64,000 bases of DNA from Hepsetus odoe (GCA_017165825.1 CM029386.1:7427582-7491581); one strand, 5' to 3'; counted from the stretch's first letter, positions 1 to 12,084 are shown. Program-made: numbers and translations. The notes: generated by a model not told the origin, from the sequence alone.

Positions 1-67
1 TTGCGTAACCTCTCTCCTTTTGGGGTCCTGCCTCGGGAGTGGCACCTTAAGGGGGCAGGGGGTGTAC
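1..67 (+). mobile_element. 3' end of an LTR element body (oldest copy)
   Basis: This is a short remnant just upstream of the LTR at 68. It keeps the landmarks seen before the 3' LTRs at 18653 and 37253: a CTC/CCT-rich stretch, a 'cgggagt' core and then a G-rich polypurine-like run (positions 49-63). The rest of the body lies left of the window. Assignment rests on aligning these landmarks by eye. Confidence 0.55.
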
Positions 68-339
68 TGTAATGATTCTGTGCCAGTAGAGGGCACCCTG
101 CTCTGATTGTGCACACCTGGCACCCAATGCCATCATCGGGGGCTGGAGTTATAAGCCCAAAAGAATCAGAACAGGGCGCTGGTCATTCTGTGTGCTTATC
201 TTTGTGTTTATTTCTGTTCTGTTTTACACCTGTTATGTTTAGTACATTTAGTGTTCTGTGCACGTTCTCTTTTCTTAAGGTCCAGTACGAAGCTCTCGGC
301 TCTGCATTGATGTCCACCCCATGTCTCCACATCATGACA
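68..339 (+). mobile_element. LTR of the IQ-cargo retroelement family, divergent 3' LTR
   Basis: The sequence runs TGTAATG...CATGACA and is 272 bp. It follows the same plan as the 275-bp LTRs at 11748 and 33346: a 'gcacacctgg' core, a TATA-like 'ttataag', a U5-like 'ctctgcattgatgtcc' and an ACA end. It is clearly diverged from those copies and so is probably an older subfamily. Its long inverted repeat keeps pairing through paired substitutions (see findings). Confidence 0.7.
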
Positions 340-788
340 CTACTCATGCACAGGGTAGAGGATACCTAATAAACTGTCTGGCATCTAATGTGATACATAC
401 AGTAATGGTAACTATAAGTGTTTCTGTTAAAATAAACAAAAGATGAAACTGGACAGATGTGCCATACAGAGAATTCGTAGTTAGCAAAATTCGATTGTGT
501 TTAAAATAATTTGGGAGGAAAGGCAAAATTTTAAATTATATCGAGCTTGTGGGCCATTTGAGGGCTAAGTTATCTAGTAGAGCTAGCACTAAAGGGGTGC
601 AGTCTCTAAAAATTATTATGCCCCCCAAAGTGTTTTAGAATTTTTTTTTATTTTTTATATTGAATAACAATTATTTTAAGCTACTAGTTCATAAATAATG
701 TCTGCTTTCTGCTAAATATGTACATACACAAGTATCATATTTGCATGAGGACATTTACAGGGTCTTGCTTCAGTGTCCACAAAGGTGT
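340..788. other. AT-rich DNA, no gene seen
   Basis: The sequence is AT-rich with a T-run near 635-660. I see no recognisable coding, RNA or repeat signal. It lies upstream of, or within, the first ncam2 intron. Confidence 0.5.
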
Positions 789-1065
789 TGTAATGGTGGT
801 GGGGAGTGTGAAGGACGCCAACGCGGAGCCAGTAGTCAAAAACAAAACTTTATTATACTCAAACCAAAACATAAAACCAAAAGTGTCACCATTAACTGTA
901 AGGCGTAGCCTCGTTAATGAACCGTGCTCTGTTCTGACTCACGGGGGCTTAAATAGCAGCACCAATGAAGCACACCTGTGTCTGAACGAGCCCAGGTGTG
1001 CTCAGTCAGAACAGAGCGCCATCTGTCGTGCCTGGCCGGAACCACAGGCACGACAGACTGTGACA
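789..1065 (-). mobile_element. Solo LTR of the IQ-cargo family
   Basis: A complete minus-strand copy (277 bp) starts TGTAATGG and ends CTGTGACA as written on the plus strand. It is flanked by a perfect 5-bp target duplication, GGTGT, at 784-788 and 1066-1070. No internal region remains, so it is a product of LTR-LTR recombination. Open frames crossing it are not genes. Confidence 0.9.
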
Positions 1066-1377
1066 GGTGTCTTTGTAGCCATAGGTTTGCTCATCTTTAC
1101 AGCTACAATGAAATACCAATGCATTGTTTTATGTCAGTATCTATCATGGTGCAGTTTGCAGTTTTTATTCTTTTATTTTTTTGGACTTGTAGCTTATAAA
1201 CTACAAGCTCTCTCAAAGCACTGGTGTCTGAGAGCTAAACGGTGTGAACTTTGCATTCTCCTTTCTCTGCTCCAAATCATCTCCTTCCTAAAAGTGTTGT
1301 TGCTTTGACTGTCAAAGCAAACGTGCCTGCAGAGCTGAAGGCCAGAGAAGGAATTATTCTCAATAAAATGCTGATGA
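1066..1377. other. Short unique stretch, nothing recognised
   Basis: This is unique-looking sequence between a solo LTR and a SINE. No domain, splice pair or RNA signal was found. Confidence 0.45.
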
Positions 1378-1536
1378 CAAAAGTGAAAGTGACAACCCTT
1401 ATCATTGCGAGGTCACGGCACAGCACACATGAACAACAATGAAATTGGACCTCTGCACTTAACCCATGCACACTCAAACCCATGCAGCAGTGGGCAGCTA
1501 TTGAAAGCGCCCGGGGAGCAGTGATGGGGACGGTAC
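1378..1536 (-). repeat. tRNA-derived SINE, 3' part (family A)
   Basis: The reverse complement matches the 3' two thirds of the SINE at 12085: the 'aagtgaaagtgac' tail, a 'cacggcacagcacacatgaa' body and the 'gcccggggagcagtgatgggga' segment. It breaks off at a TG/TA microsatellite, so the tRNA-like head is missing. Confidence 0.8.

Positions 1537-1582
<46 letters not shown>
1537..1582. repeat. Compound (TG)n(TA)n(CA)n microsatellite
   Basis: Runs of TG, then TA, then CA/TA alternate directly between the truncated SINE and the Tc1-like left end. Confidence 0.9.
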
Positions 1583-1899
1583 GTATCTCTTTTTGTAAAT
1601 ATTTATTTTATTATATCTTTTCATGGGACAGCATTGAAGATTTGACACTTTGATACAATGTAAGGAAGTCTGTGTACAGCTTGTATAACAGTGTACATGT
1701 GCTGTCCCCTCAAAATGACTCAGCACACAGCCATTAATGTCTAAACCACTGGCAACAAAAGTGAGTACACCCCTAAGTGAAAAATGTCCACATTGTGCCA
1801 ATTAGCCATTTTCCCTCTTATGACTCATTAGTGTTACCAGGTCTCAGTTGTGAAGCGGGAGGTGTGTTTAATGTTGCTCTCACACTCTCTCATACTGGT

Positions 1900-3308
1900 C
1901 ACTGGAAGTTCAACATGGCACATCATGGCACCTCATGGTCGCACACTGCATCAAATTCCAAATACAACTGCTGGTCTGCATGGCTGTCATCCCAGAAGGA
2001 AGCCTCTTCTAAAGATAATGCACAAGAAAGCTCACAGTTTGCTGAAGACAAGCAGACTAAGGACATTGATTACTGGAACCATGTCCTTTGGTCTGATAAG
2101 ACCAAGATTAACTTATTTGGTTCAGATGGTGTCAAGCGTGTGTGGCAGCAACCAGTAAAAAGTAAGTAAGAGTAAAAAGACAAGTGTGCCTACAGTCAAA
2201 CATGGTGGTGGGAGTGTTATTGTTTGGGGCTGAGGAGCTTCAGTTCATTGAGGGAACCATGAATGCCAACATGTACTGTGACATACTGAAGCTAAGCATG
2301 ATCCCCTCCCTTCAGAAACTGGGCCACAGGGCAGTATTCTAACATGATAATGACTCCAAACACACTTCCAAGATGACCACTGCCTTGCTAAAGGAATTGA
2401 GGGTAAAGGTTGTAGCGGTTGCGGCGATCACTGAACGATTTCTGTATCTTTCTTAAATCGAACAGACACCGTCTCCACCACAATACACGGGACAAAACCT
2501 TCAGTGTTTTAATATGTACAAGTGCTCCCCAAACAACATAGAATATAACAAACAAACAAGCAAACAAACAATGAAAGTACATGTATTCAGTCCAACCGTA
2601 CTGTCCAGTCTAAGGATGATTCCGGAGATGGTAAATGGCAAACGGAACAGTCTTACCACGAAGGTGATGGAGTAGGGGATGATAGAACGGATGGTATAAG
2701 TAATCCTGAGTTGCATTGAGTGTCCAAATAGTCCAACGGGGTTAATCCACAAACATGGAAGACGGGCTCTGCCAGTCTTCTTTGTGAACGCATATCATAC
2801 ACATGCCATGAAAGAAAGGATTTTTAACAAGAGACATGGAAACTTAGTTTCTCCCGCATACTCTTTCTTTCCAAAGCTTTAATCACACAACTCTTTCCAA
2901 ACACTGCCCCAAAAAACCAACACCCCTGCTAATTAGTCACCTGATTATATCAGGTAAGCTCTTAAAGGGGAAGCGCAGTGTTAATAAGGGGCTAGAGCTG
3001 GCTTTCTGGAGGAATACCATGCCGAGCCTAGGGGTTACCTCCCTTATGGCCATCGGCTATGGCAGCATTATGTGCGATGTCACAAGGTGCTGGACTGGCT
3101 GAGCATGTCTCCAGACCTAATTCCTATTGAGCATCTGTGGGGCATCCTCAAACAGAAGGTGGAGGAGCATAAGGTCTCTAGCATCCACCAGCTCCGTGAT
3201 GTCGTCATGGAGGAGTGGACAAGGATTCCAGTGGCAACCTGTGAAGCTCTAGTGAACGCCATGCCCAAGAGAGTGCTGGAAAATAATGGTGGCCACACAA
3301 AATATTGG
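1900..3308 (+). pseudogene. Tc1-like transposase pseudogene
   Basis: Transposase similarity is spread over shifted frames. The first part (about 1915-2160) reads SKYNCWSAWLSSQKEASS and DYWNHVLWSD, which is the region of the first catalytic aspartate in Tc1 DDE transposases. It continues to 2410 with stops. After the LTR it resumes at 3085 with LSMSPDLIPIEHLWGILKQK, the family's conserved SPDLNPIEHLW block carrying the last catalytic residue, and ends near 3308 with NNGGHTKYW. The N-terminal DNA-binding domain is not recognisable. With frameshifts, stops and a 674-bp insertion it cannot make transposase. Confidence 0.85.
2411..3084 (-). mobile_element. Solo LTR nested in the Tc1-like element
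   Basis: This 674-bp block interrupts the transposase frame. It starts TGTAGCGG and ends GATGTCACA, and is flanked by AGGT at 2407-2410 and 3085-3088 (AAGGT if one end base is shared). TG...CA ends, a 4-5 bp duplication and the absence of terminal inverted repeats fit an LTR, probably Ty3/gypsy type. A TATTAAA-like poly(A) signal favours minus orientation. It is unrelated in sequence to the 275-bp family. Confidence 0.75.
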
Positions 3309-3546
3309 CACTTTGGTCACAATATGGACATTTTTCACTTAGGGATGTACTCACTTTTTTGCCAGTGGTTTAGACATTAATGGCTGTGTGTTGAATAATT
3401 TTGAGGGGACAGCACTGTTATACAAGCTGTACACAGACGTCCTTACATTGTATCAAAGTGTTATATCTTCAGTGCTGTCCCATGAAAAGATATAATAAAA
3501 TATTTACAAATATGTGAGGGGTTTACTCACTTTTGTGAGATACTAT

Positions 3547-4143
3547 ATATAATATGCAAAATTGTAACTATTTTTAAAATGTTATATTTTTATTTACTAG
3601 GATACAAGTTTTTCAAGTTTACACATTTTCAAAACATAACTCTAGCAGTGTAAATTTAGAGTTTGCTGTTTAAGTTTCAATTTAAGTTTATTTTCAGAAT
3701 AAGGACTTCCTTGTGCTTTGCTCTTGGGAAGTCAGTCACAGTAATATAGTATCCTCTGTGTAATAATACTGCCTCATCTGAATTACACAAGAAAACAAGC
3801 AATGAGTAATGGCAATGGTTTGAATCTCACTACTTTTCATGGAATATTTTCTGTCACATGAGAATTTGCTAATTTCACTGACCATGATGTGATTTTCACA
3901 TTTTTTTTTTTTTGAGGATTTTGCTGTTGCTGCAACTACCAAGTTCTCATTTTTTCCCTAAATGAAAATTGTTTTCTCTGTTTGCTTTTGATAACTTACC
4001 AAATGTAGGAAACTCTAGACCTTGGTTTTTCTTTGGGAGAACTAAATAAAAAAATGTGGTTTGAAGCAATTGAAGCATGTTTTTTTTTTAATAAATAAAA
4101 ACCCTGCATCCAAATGCAATTCAGATTTAAGCAATGTGTTCTA
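3547..4143. other. AT-rich DNA, nothing recognised
   Basis: The stretch has a poly-T run at 3900-3913 and short T runs. The open frames here are low-complexity and lack splice or domain support. Confidence 0.45.
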
Positions 4144-4275
4144 CCACATTTTACATTTAGAGCATTTAGCAGACACTCTTATCCAGTGCGACTTACAACA
4201 GTGCTTTGTTTCCACATTTGAACTTCATATTAGTAACCGGCTGCGGCCAACAATTGCTGATTAACTATTACCACC
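4144..4275 (-). repeat. L2-type LINE 3' tail fragment
   Basis: It contains 'gcatttagcagacactctta' followed by the 'cagtgcgacttacaacagtgct' region. This is the reverse complement of the 3' end of the L2-like LINE at 55811-56640, including the 'attgctgattaactattacca' segment. The rest of the LINE is absent. Confidence 0.75.
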
Positions 4276-5523
4276 AATGCCTCTCTTCAGCTTTGTTGTA
4301 AATGAGATTGCAGGGTCACTATTTATTTGAGCGTAGGTTGCAGGGTCACCATGTTGTTGTCCTTACGTCACTAAAAGCAAAGGGTGAGAGGTCTTGCACT
4401 TTTTTTTCACATAGGCTCCTGTGTATTATTTCTCCTTCTAGTCACTTTTGCTGGGTTATTGATCCAAGTTAAGGTGACAATTGAGTGCCATGGCTGTTAT
4501 TTTGGAATCATTTGAGCATCTTCTCCTCAATAGCCATGTAGTAGATACACAATACTTTTAGACCTATGCCCTCAGCAGATCAATGGGAGGTAAATCATCA
4601 AGCATCACTGTGACCATTGACTAGAAAGTCAATTCTCTTTTTAGATAAATGGCCCAGCTCTGCTTAAGTGTCTGTAATCATTATCCTCAACCCTGACTAC
4701 TGACACCAGACTCTTAAAGCCTGACTTTACCATCATAGAACCATCCATCTGATGATTGTCAGCTTGCCACAAGGTCACTTGGCCATTAGACTGCACTACA
4801 CAGCAATTTCTTGTACATGAGTTGCAAATTAGCTATCTACATGGATGTATTGCTCAGTCAGCATATTAGGAGACATGGTTCAACCCTCTTAAACTTGGCA
4901 TTCACCCCTGAACATCAGCCTAAATGTTCACTATACACAGAGTGGGTTGTATAAGCTTGACCTTATAGGCTTGTGTGCTGAAGAAAGTAATGTCTGACCA
5001 TGTCTTTTCAATATAATTCCAAGTAAAGCAGTCTTATTCCAGTCCCAAATTCTGGAGTTAGCTTTACATGACTAACATGCTGTGTGGGGCTACACATTGA
5101 CACATACTAATGAGTATTGGGAAATCCACTGGCTAATCATTAGGTTCACCCTTCTGGACAGAGCCTCAACATGCTGGCAGTTGGACATTTTTAATGTGTG
5201 ATTAAAATCTGCGTACCTAATACTATCTCCTCTGGCTCAACAGTGCAGTGTTATATTCAAAATCTTTCATCTTGGACTCATATTTTATAGTCTTATATTA
5301 CAGAAGTTAAATTCATATATTTCATTCCCATAAAAGAGGCTGGTGAAAGGGGATGGCTTAAACATTATTTCATTTTTTTTTTTTTTTTTTTCAAATTTCA
5401 CTTAGGATTTCCAAGATGCTGTTGATTGCATCAACTGTATGGAAATACCCCAATAAAGAACCAAGCACATGGTCACAAGTTATTTGGCTAATTACTGAGC
5501 TCAGTAATTACTGAGTATTATGT
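4276..5523. other. Unassigned DNA, no gene seen
   Basis: No ORF, splice-site pair or repeat consensus was recognised. A poly-T run lies at 5372-5391. It has the composition of ordinary fish intronic or intergenic DNA. Confidence 0.4.
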
Positions 5524-5633
5524 ATCTACAGAGAGCTTGCAAACTCCACACAAAAACTGACCTCTGCCACCCTGGCTGGAATTCAAACGTAGAACCTTCT
5601 TGCTGTGAAGCAGCACTACCTGCTGTGCCATTC
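5524..5633 (-). repeat. SINE family C fragment
   Basis: The segment 'gcaaactccacacaaaaactg' through 'gaattcaaacgtagaacctt' and 'agcagcactacctgctgtgcc' is a degraded reverse complement of the tRNA-like half of the SINE at 30808. Confidence 0.6.
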
Positions 5634-6138
5634 CAAATGAAACAAAAGAGACAAATTTTACCTGGTAATTTATGAACTGATGAAAGTGATCAGCTATTAT
5701 ATATCAATGTATATTATATATCAATATATATCAATGGCTCTCAGTATCAATGATCTTAAGCTGCCCTGCTGGAATGTTTTCCATTTCATACAAACATAAC
5801 CTTTTTCATTTTGGCAAAAAAGTTCTATTTTAGTCTCATGCATCCACAAAACATTTCTTTCAAAATACTCCTAGCCTGCTTATATGATCTACAAACTGCA
5901 GAGCAGCAGCAATGTTTTTGGAGAGTAGTGGCTTTCTCCTGCTACACCATTATCATGGTTTTCCAGATGGTATATTAATGAACATTAACAGTAGACAATG
6001 TGAAAGAGGCCTTTAGTTGCCTGGAGGTTATTTGTAACCACACAGATTATTATGTCTTGGTCTTGGAGGGATCTTTGTTGGTAAACCACTCCTGGTGAGA
6101 GAAAAAGTGATCAGAAATTTCCTTCATTTGTATACCAT
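5634..6138. other. Unassigned DNA
   Basis: It contains a small AT-rich tandem of 'tatatcaatgtat' units at 5694-5735 and otherwise nothing recognisable. Confidence 0.4.
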
Positions 6139-6376
6139 GGGGCAGTGGTGGCCTAGCGGTTAGGGCGTTAGTCGGAGGATCGGGGGTTCAAACCCCTTCC
6201 CAATAGGTTGCCCTGAGGTACCCTTGAGCAAGGTACAGTCCCCATCACTGCTCCCCAGGCGCTTTCAATAGCTGCCCACTGCTGCACGGGTTTGCAGAGG
6301 TCCAATTTCGTTGTGGTTCATGTGTGCTGTGCCGTGACCTTGCAATGACAAGGGTTGTCACTTTCACTTTTTTTTT
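6139..6376 (+). repeat. tRNA-derived SINE (family A)
   Basis: The tRNA-like head has an A-box 'tggcctagcgg' and a B-box 'ggttcaaaccc', matching RNA polymerase III internal promoter consensus. A shared body follows, then the tail 'tgtcactttcac' and a T-run. A short segment in the middle is deleted compared with 12085. This is a SINE, not a tRNA gene. Confidence 0.85.
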
Positions 6377-7287
6377 CCAGAAACAAACAGGAACTGTAGT
6401 TGTCACCATATACTTTCCTTCACCAACTAAAAGATGTTGAATTGAGTTGATGAACTGAGATTATACTGGCTGAAGAACATTTGTTTTTTTATTTTTATTT
6501 TATTTGCTGAAGACAGCAGCAAAAACACTTCTGGTTGACTTTCTTCTTAGTGCCTACTTTCCATTTTCCCTGAACATCACTGCACAAAGCCCTGTCTGTT
6601 TGCATTTCAAACCTACATTAAAAATGTTTTTTTTTTGTTTTTATAAACTGCACTCATCAGCTGCAACTGTGATTACAAACAGCAGTAGTGTCAGAGGAAC
6701 AATGTAGGGTACTCACTTTCCACACCACCAGAGCAGCATGGATAATTTGGCCATTTGTATTTCTTCTGAAGTGGAAACAAAACCAGACTGTCAGCTTCCA
6801 AGCAAATAAGAGTCTTTTCCACCTCCTATAACAAAACCCTATATTGTTGCTGAGGAGAAAATGACACACCTCAGGGCTTTGAAGATTTTTTAAATTTTTT
6901 TATTGCAACTCAGTAAAGTAACTAAATATGTTACTGTATGTTATTTGAGGTCACTTTTTAAGTTTCATCCTCCCATCCATCAACCATAGATGGCAGAGGT
7001 ATGACATTGTCATAGTTGGTATTTTGCAATTGCTCAAAAAAAGCAAGCTCTGCTGCATTGGTGTAATAAACCAGAAGTTGTACTCATAGTTCACTTAGAT
7101 AGGAATGAGAATGAGGAATGGGAGATAGGAAAGAGGTGGATTTAAAATTCATAGTGTTTCACAAACTTTCAACTTCTGTAGAATGGTGCAGCAGAATCCA
7201 TTTCTTCACCAGATTCAGAGAATTGTAAAAAAACATATTTTTGAATTAATGCCCTGAAGCTTTACATAATATTACTTAATGCTAATT
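6377..7287. other. Unassigned DNA
   Basis: Short open frames are present on both strands but have no domain, splice or conservation signal. T-runs occur near 6484-6505 and 6620. Confidence 0.4.
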
Positions 7288-7442
7288 GGGGCAGCAGTGG
7301 CCTAGTGGTTAGTGACTAGGCCATAGGATGAGAAAGTCATGGGTTTGAATCCCAGTTCAGTAAGTATCCCTGACGTACCCTTGAGCAACGTACTGTCCCC
7401 ATCACTGCTCCCAGGGCACTTTTAATAGCTGTCCCCTGATGT
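7288..7442 (+). repeat. tRNA-derived SINE (family A), 5' part
   Basis: The A-box 'tggcctagtgg' and B-box 'gtttgaatccc' are followed by the family A body 'acccttgagcaacgtactgt'. It stops at 'ctgtcccctgatgta' and lacks the 3' tail. Confidence 0.75.
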
Positions 7443-9828
7443 ATCTAATTATTTTTAAATAATTAGAGTGTAGCGATGATTATTCCCAATTAATTGTGCA
7501 TTCTAGACATCAAAACACCACCAACAAGAACACAAAGTCTATAGGATGTTTTATTTTACTCTACTCTATTCTTTCTAATACCCAATGTTATAAGTGGGTG
7601 AGAAAGGTTTAAAAGAACACTCTAAGGTTTTCAGATTATGCTCTTTTCTCAAGTATCAGATACTAAAGCAGGTTCTATTAAAAGCATGTGTATTTATTTA
7701 TGTATTTTTAAATAACAGGGAAACATATGGTTTCATATCAGGGAAACATATCATATGGTACAAATAGATCTGGCAAAAAGTATTTGGAGTATTAAAATGA
7801 TCTGGTCTGAGAGGTTCCATTCTCCAAAGCATGAGATAATAGAGTGGTGCTTCAAGACTGCAATTGTTCTTGGACACATTAGTTAGGGAAAGAGTCACCA
7901 CTGCAGTAGTTTAATAGGTTTAACTTCATATAAAGGAGGTGACGTATGTATTCATGTGCACAGATTACAATTTGCCATACTCCATGTCTGTGGGTTTAAA
8001 GATACATTCTGAAACAATATATTGCAATGCAAAAATGTAACAGTTTATAATATAGAAATAGGTGATATCAGCTTTGCTCTGTAAATTATACAATTTAATG
8101 CCAGTGCCAAAAGTGACAATCATCTTAATCCACACCAGCATGATTCATGTCATTTGTTACAATACTTACTAAACCCTCCTGGCACAAGCAGTGTCATTTG
8201 TCACACTCCCACATAAAATCTGAGGGCATGATCAATGTCATCTGTCACACTGCAAACTAAATTCACATCAGCACAATGATCACCTTCTGTCAGTATAAAC
8301 CCAACATCATCTCCAAAATTAATGTAATCTCCAAAACTACCGCTCTTCCCTCTGCCAGCTACAGTCTTTACATATGGTAGGACTATTGAAATATTTTGAG
8401 AATTGTATACCCAGTATGAAACAAATATTAGTCGAAAATGTATCACTCTTTTAATCTCTCGTTATCAACCAGGATCGCCCATGACATATTACAGCATATT
8501 TCATTTATCAACTAAATTTGTATTTGGGTAATTTCAAAAATGTACAGAATTTCTTTTTAAAAAATCAGGTCCATAATGATTAAGCTTAGAGCCACACAGC
8601 CAGAAAAAAAAAAAAAAAAAAACTTTTTATAAAAGTGAGGAAAAACCTCAGAGAGGCAATGAGCCCATCCTCCTCTCCTTCTCAACTCCATTTTAATTGA
8701 AGTAATAAAATAACAGAGGTTTTGGTCTGCATTGGTCAGTTTGAGCATTGGTCAGTATGAACATTTGATGCTTTGTTTAATTGATTTACATCAATCTGTT
8801 TTTAGCAGTTCATGCACACTACAACTACCAATTTGACATGCTTGACAAGTCTAAACACTATATTCACAATATTTGGGCCAACCAGTAGAAAGCTGGCTTG
8901 CAGTTGTTGTCATCATTATTTCTCCTACTAAAGAGACATAATGGGAGGAAATTTGGATTTTTAGAAGAGAAAACAGAAGATAACTATTTACCAAAATGAA
9001 CAAACTCAAATCTCTAGGGAATGTTTTTTCATGTTCCATCATGACACGGTTTAATAAACCTTTGTTTTTTGACATCTGATAAACGTGACTCGGCCTTAAT
9101 CACCATAGATTTATTTTAAGAGATGCCTTAACAATTTTGTAGTCTGAAAGGCATAGATATAGAATGGAGAGAGAAACAGATAGAAGGATTACACCAAAGT
9201 TGCAGACCAAAGTATTGCCATGAATAACAGACAATCCCCTTGATGATAACAGCACCCTCATTAGCAGACTAACACTGCCTGCTATTAACCAGAAACAGCA
9301 CAAAGGTTTATGTACAATCATAATGACGACAAGTGGCCAGAACATGAGTATAGAAGGAGGTCAAAGTGAAGAACTTTGGACAAAAGACTGAACATTTTGT
9401 CCAGTGGCTACTCAGAGACACAACGTTATGATTAGCAAGTTTTGCTCATAAGAAACATTTTAATGAGAGCAGGAAAGTAGACAAACCCTTCTTTAACCTT
9501 TTTAAGTTGATATTAGACTTTGTTGACTTCACTGCTTTACTTGTTACAATTCAGATGCTGATGGCTGTATTCAAGTTGGCTTAGCACACAGATATGATGG
9601 CCTTAACTAACTTACTCGCTTCCTTAATACATTAAAACATAAAATCGTTTCCAAATATGCATAGGATTTTTGTTACACTGCTAAGATAATTGTGCAGCAA
9701 ACATAATAGGCTTTGCTTTGTTTTCTGAAGTAAAGGGGACCAAAACTAATAAACTTAATAAATAAGGTTTTTATAAAATATTATGATGCTATTAGTAGGT
9801 TATTATTATTAGTAGGATATTAGATTAA
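7443..9828. other. Long unassigned stretch
   Basis: I see no exon, RNA gene or named repeat. At 8101-8290 'catcagcatgatcaatgtcatctgtcac'-like phrases recur three times, suggesting a weak degenerate tandem. A poly-A run sits at 8606-8622. Confidence 0.4.
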
Positions 9829-9984
9829 TAGGTTACTCTGAGGTATCGTTGAGCAAGACTCCTTGATTGCTGGATATGGCTGCACACTGCTTAACTTAAG
9901 TATGATGGATATATAAAGAAAATTGTTGTTAATTGTGTGTCGTGTTGTGCCTTTACAATGGTAAATAGTCACTTTCACTTGTAA
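9829..9984 (+). repeat. Degraded SINE family A fragment
   Basis: Partial matches such as 'ttactctgaggtatcgttgagca' and 'gtcgtgttgtgcctttacaatgg' end in 'tagtcactttcactt', in the same order as the family A body and tail. The head is lost. Confidence 0.6.
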
Positions 9985-10674
9985 AGCCACTATTCTCAGA
10001 ATTTTTGTACTGAAAATCTGTAATGAAGAGATCCAGTCATGAAACTCTCAGCTCAATGCTGTGTTAGTTCACTAACACAGTTATCAGCTCCAGCTAGGGT
10101 GGTGCAGAATGTCTATTGTACTTGGCCCACCACTGTGAAAAAGCAGGCTTCGATGAGCCTCCTTATGCCATCATGTAACAGCTGAAAAGCCACAACAACA
10201 GGCGCTTAAACAAATAATGAATTTTGCACACAAAGACAGTGGATGGGGATGTGTTTCCGCAAAGCAGCAGAACAAACAAGCCAACTTTCCTTACATCATT
10301 GCCCCAGTAGCACAAACATTCAGCTAACCCTGATTTTATTTTATTTTTTTTTGTTGGAACGTTTCCACTGAGCACCCCACAATAGGCTGTCAGTCTTCTT
10401 TCCATTGAAAGGCTCGGCGACCTGCCAGCCATGGGTTCTGAAAGACGATATTAAGTGGTTGAAATGAAAGACAACAATAAGTGGCTTATGAGGGCTGGGT
10501 GAGCATAGGGAATTTCATCACAAGCCACAGAATGGGTCAGAAATGGAAAACAGACTTGAACAAAACGACATGAGGCCATTTTCCCTGGAGTGAAGGTTTC
10601 TTTGTCATAACATGCAGATAGTACTGACCACCTAGACCCAGGCTGCCAAGATATTTCTCCTTGACTGTATTATA
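9985..10674. other. Unassigned DNA
   Basis: No recognisable feature. Minus-strand open frames here have no domain signal. Confidence 0.4.
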
Positions 10675-11232
10675 TACAGTACTGTGCAAACGTTTTAGGC
10701 AGGTGTGGAAAACATGTTGTAAACAAAGAATGCTTTCAAAATGGAAGTGTTAATCATTTATTTTCATCAATCAACAAAATGCAGTGAATGAACAAAAGAG
10801 AAATCTAAATCAAATCAATATTTGGTGTCACCACCCTTTGCCTTCAAAACAGCATAAATTCTTCTAGGTACACTTGCACACAGTTTTTGAAGGAACTCGG
10901 CTGGTAGGCTGGTCCAAACATCTTGGAGAACTAACCACACATCATCTGTGGATGTAGGCTTCCTCACATCCTTCTGTCTCTTCATGTAATCCCAGACACA
11001 CGTAATGATGTTGAGATCAGGGCTCTGTGGGGGCCATACGAATTGATGCTGGTTTGAAGGCAAACGGTAGTAACACCAAATATTGATTTGATTTATATTT
11101 TTCTTTTGTTCACTCACTTTGCATTTTGTAAATTGATAAAAATAAACAATCATCATTTATATTTCTGAAAGCATTCTTTGTTTACAGCATTTTTTCCACA
11201 CCTGCCTAGAACTTTTGCACAGTACAGTACTA
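10675..11232 (-). mobile_element. Tc1/mariner-type deletion derivative
   Basis: Inverted ends 'cagtactgtgcaaa' and 'tttgcacagtac' flank about 555 bp, with further inverse matches 'ggcaggtgtggaaaa' and 'ccacacctgcct'. TA lies at each edge. On the minus strand about 10825-11056 encodes a transposase C-terminus with WPPQSPDLN and ending AKGGDTKY. The N-terminal two thirds are deleted, so it cannot move on its own. Confidence 0.82.
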
Positions 11233-11747
11233 GTTATTTGCCACATTGGCCCCCTTAGTAATATGTCACCAATACTTTTATTCTCACATTACAGATGTTC
11301 TTTTTTTCTGCAAAAATAATATCTGTTGTTGGGATCAAGACATAAGTGTTAATGTGGAATGAGGGATGATGGGGGTTTTGCTCACTGAGCCATCATGCTT
11401 TCAGTTTATTTTTGGCTTCAGTGAATAAAATTTCCCTCAGTCCAAAAACATTTTTACTGTGCTAACCCCCATCTCTCCTACAAGATTCCCAAGATTCAGT
11501 TTAGTTTTATTAAATTCCTTTTTCCTTGCAAAGGAATGGAAAAAACTACATTTGCAAATGAGACAGCTGTTTTCTTTTCTTTTTTCTCTCCTCTATGCAA
11601 ATGGTGAATATGATAATGTGCTGCTGGAGGAAACGTTGTCACTTTATTTTCAGCTCCAATAAAGCTCATGCAACCAACATGACTAACATATTTCCTTATC
11701 AAAAAATGTAATTTTTATGCTTCTGTATTTCTATGCTTCTGTATGAG
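11233..11747. other. Unassigned DNA
   Basis: No supported gene. It ends at the target duplication of the next LTR. Confidence 0.4.
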
Positions 11748-12022
11748 TGTGACGATCTGTCGTGCCTGTGGTACCGGCCGGGCACGACAGATGGCACTCT
11801 GTTCTGACTGAGCACACCTGGGCTTGTTCAGACACAGGTGTGCTTCATTGGGGCTGCTATTTAAGCCCCAGTGAGTCAGAACAGAGCGCGGTTCATTAAT
11901 AAGGCTCTGCCTCACAGTTAATGGTGGCACGTTTGGTTTTGTATGTTAGTTTTTGTTAATAAATCTTTGTTTTCACTACTGGCTCTGCGCTGGCATCCTT
12001 CACACTGCCCGCCACCGTTACA
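11748..12022 (+). mobile_element. Solo LTR of the IQ-cargo family
   Basis: A 275-bp LTR runs from TGTGACG to CCGTTACA. A perfect 5-bp target duplication ATGAG lies at 11743-11747 and 12023-12027. It keeps the TATA-like 'tatttaag', a poly(A) signal 'aataaat' and the nested inverted repeats of the family. Confidence 0.92.
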
Positions 12023-12025
12023 ATG

Positions 12026-12056
<31 letters not shown>

Positions 12057-12058
12057 AC
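12023..12058. repeat. (TG)n microsatellite
   Basis: A TG run of about 15 units begins right after the solo LTR and partly overlaps its target duplication. Confidence 0.85.
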
Positions 12059-12084
12059 ACATTTGTGGGTCTATGAAAATATTA

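Larger units (their letters stand above)
1581..3546 (+). mobile_element. Tc1-like DNA transposon, inactive, split by a solo LTR
   Basis: Long inverted terminal repeats of about 200 bp face each other at 1581-1800 and 3309-3546. Both carry the shared segments 'aatatttattttattata', 'tcatgggacagca', 'ttgatacaatgtaagga' and 'taatggctgtgt', in inverse orientation. Both ends abut TA-rich DNA. The left repeat lacks about 30 bp near its tip. The internal transposase is broken and is interrupted by an LTR at 2411-3084. Confidence 0.88.

Noticed and set aside
718..1308. A 196-codon plus-strand open frame
   Set aside because: It reads antisense through a solo LTR with a perfect target duplication; no domain and no exon context.
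6139..6200. tRNA gene call from A and B boxes (also at 12085, 30808 and 41868 on the minus strand)
   Set aside because: Boxes are present, but the sequences continue into shared SINE bodies and tails, do not fold into full tRNAs by eye and occur in many copies.
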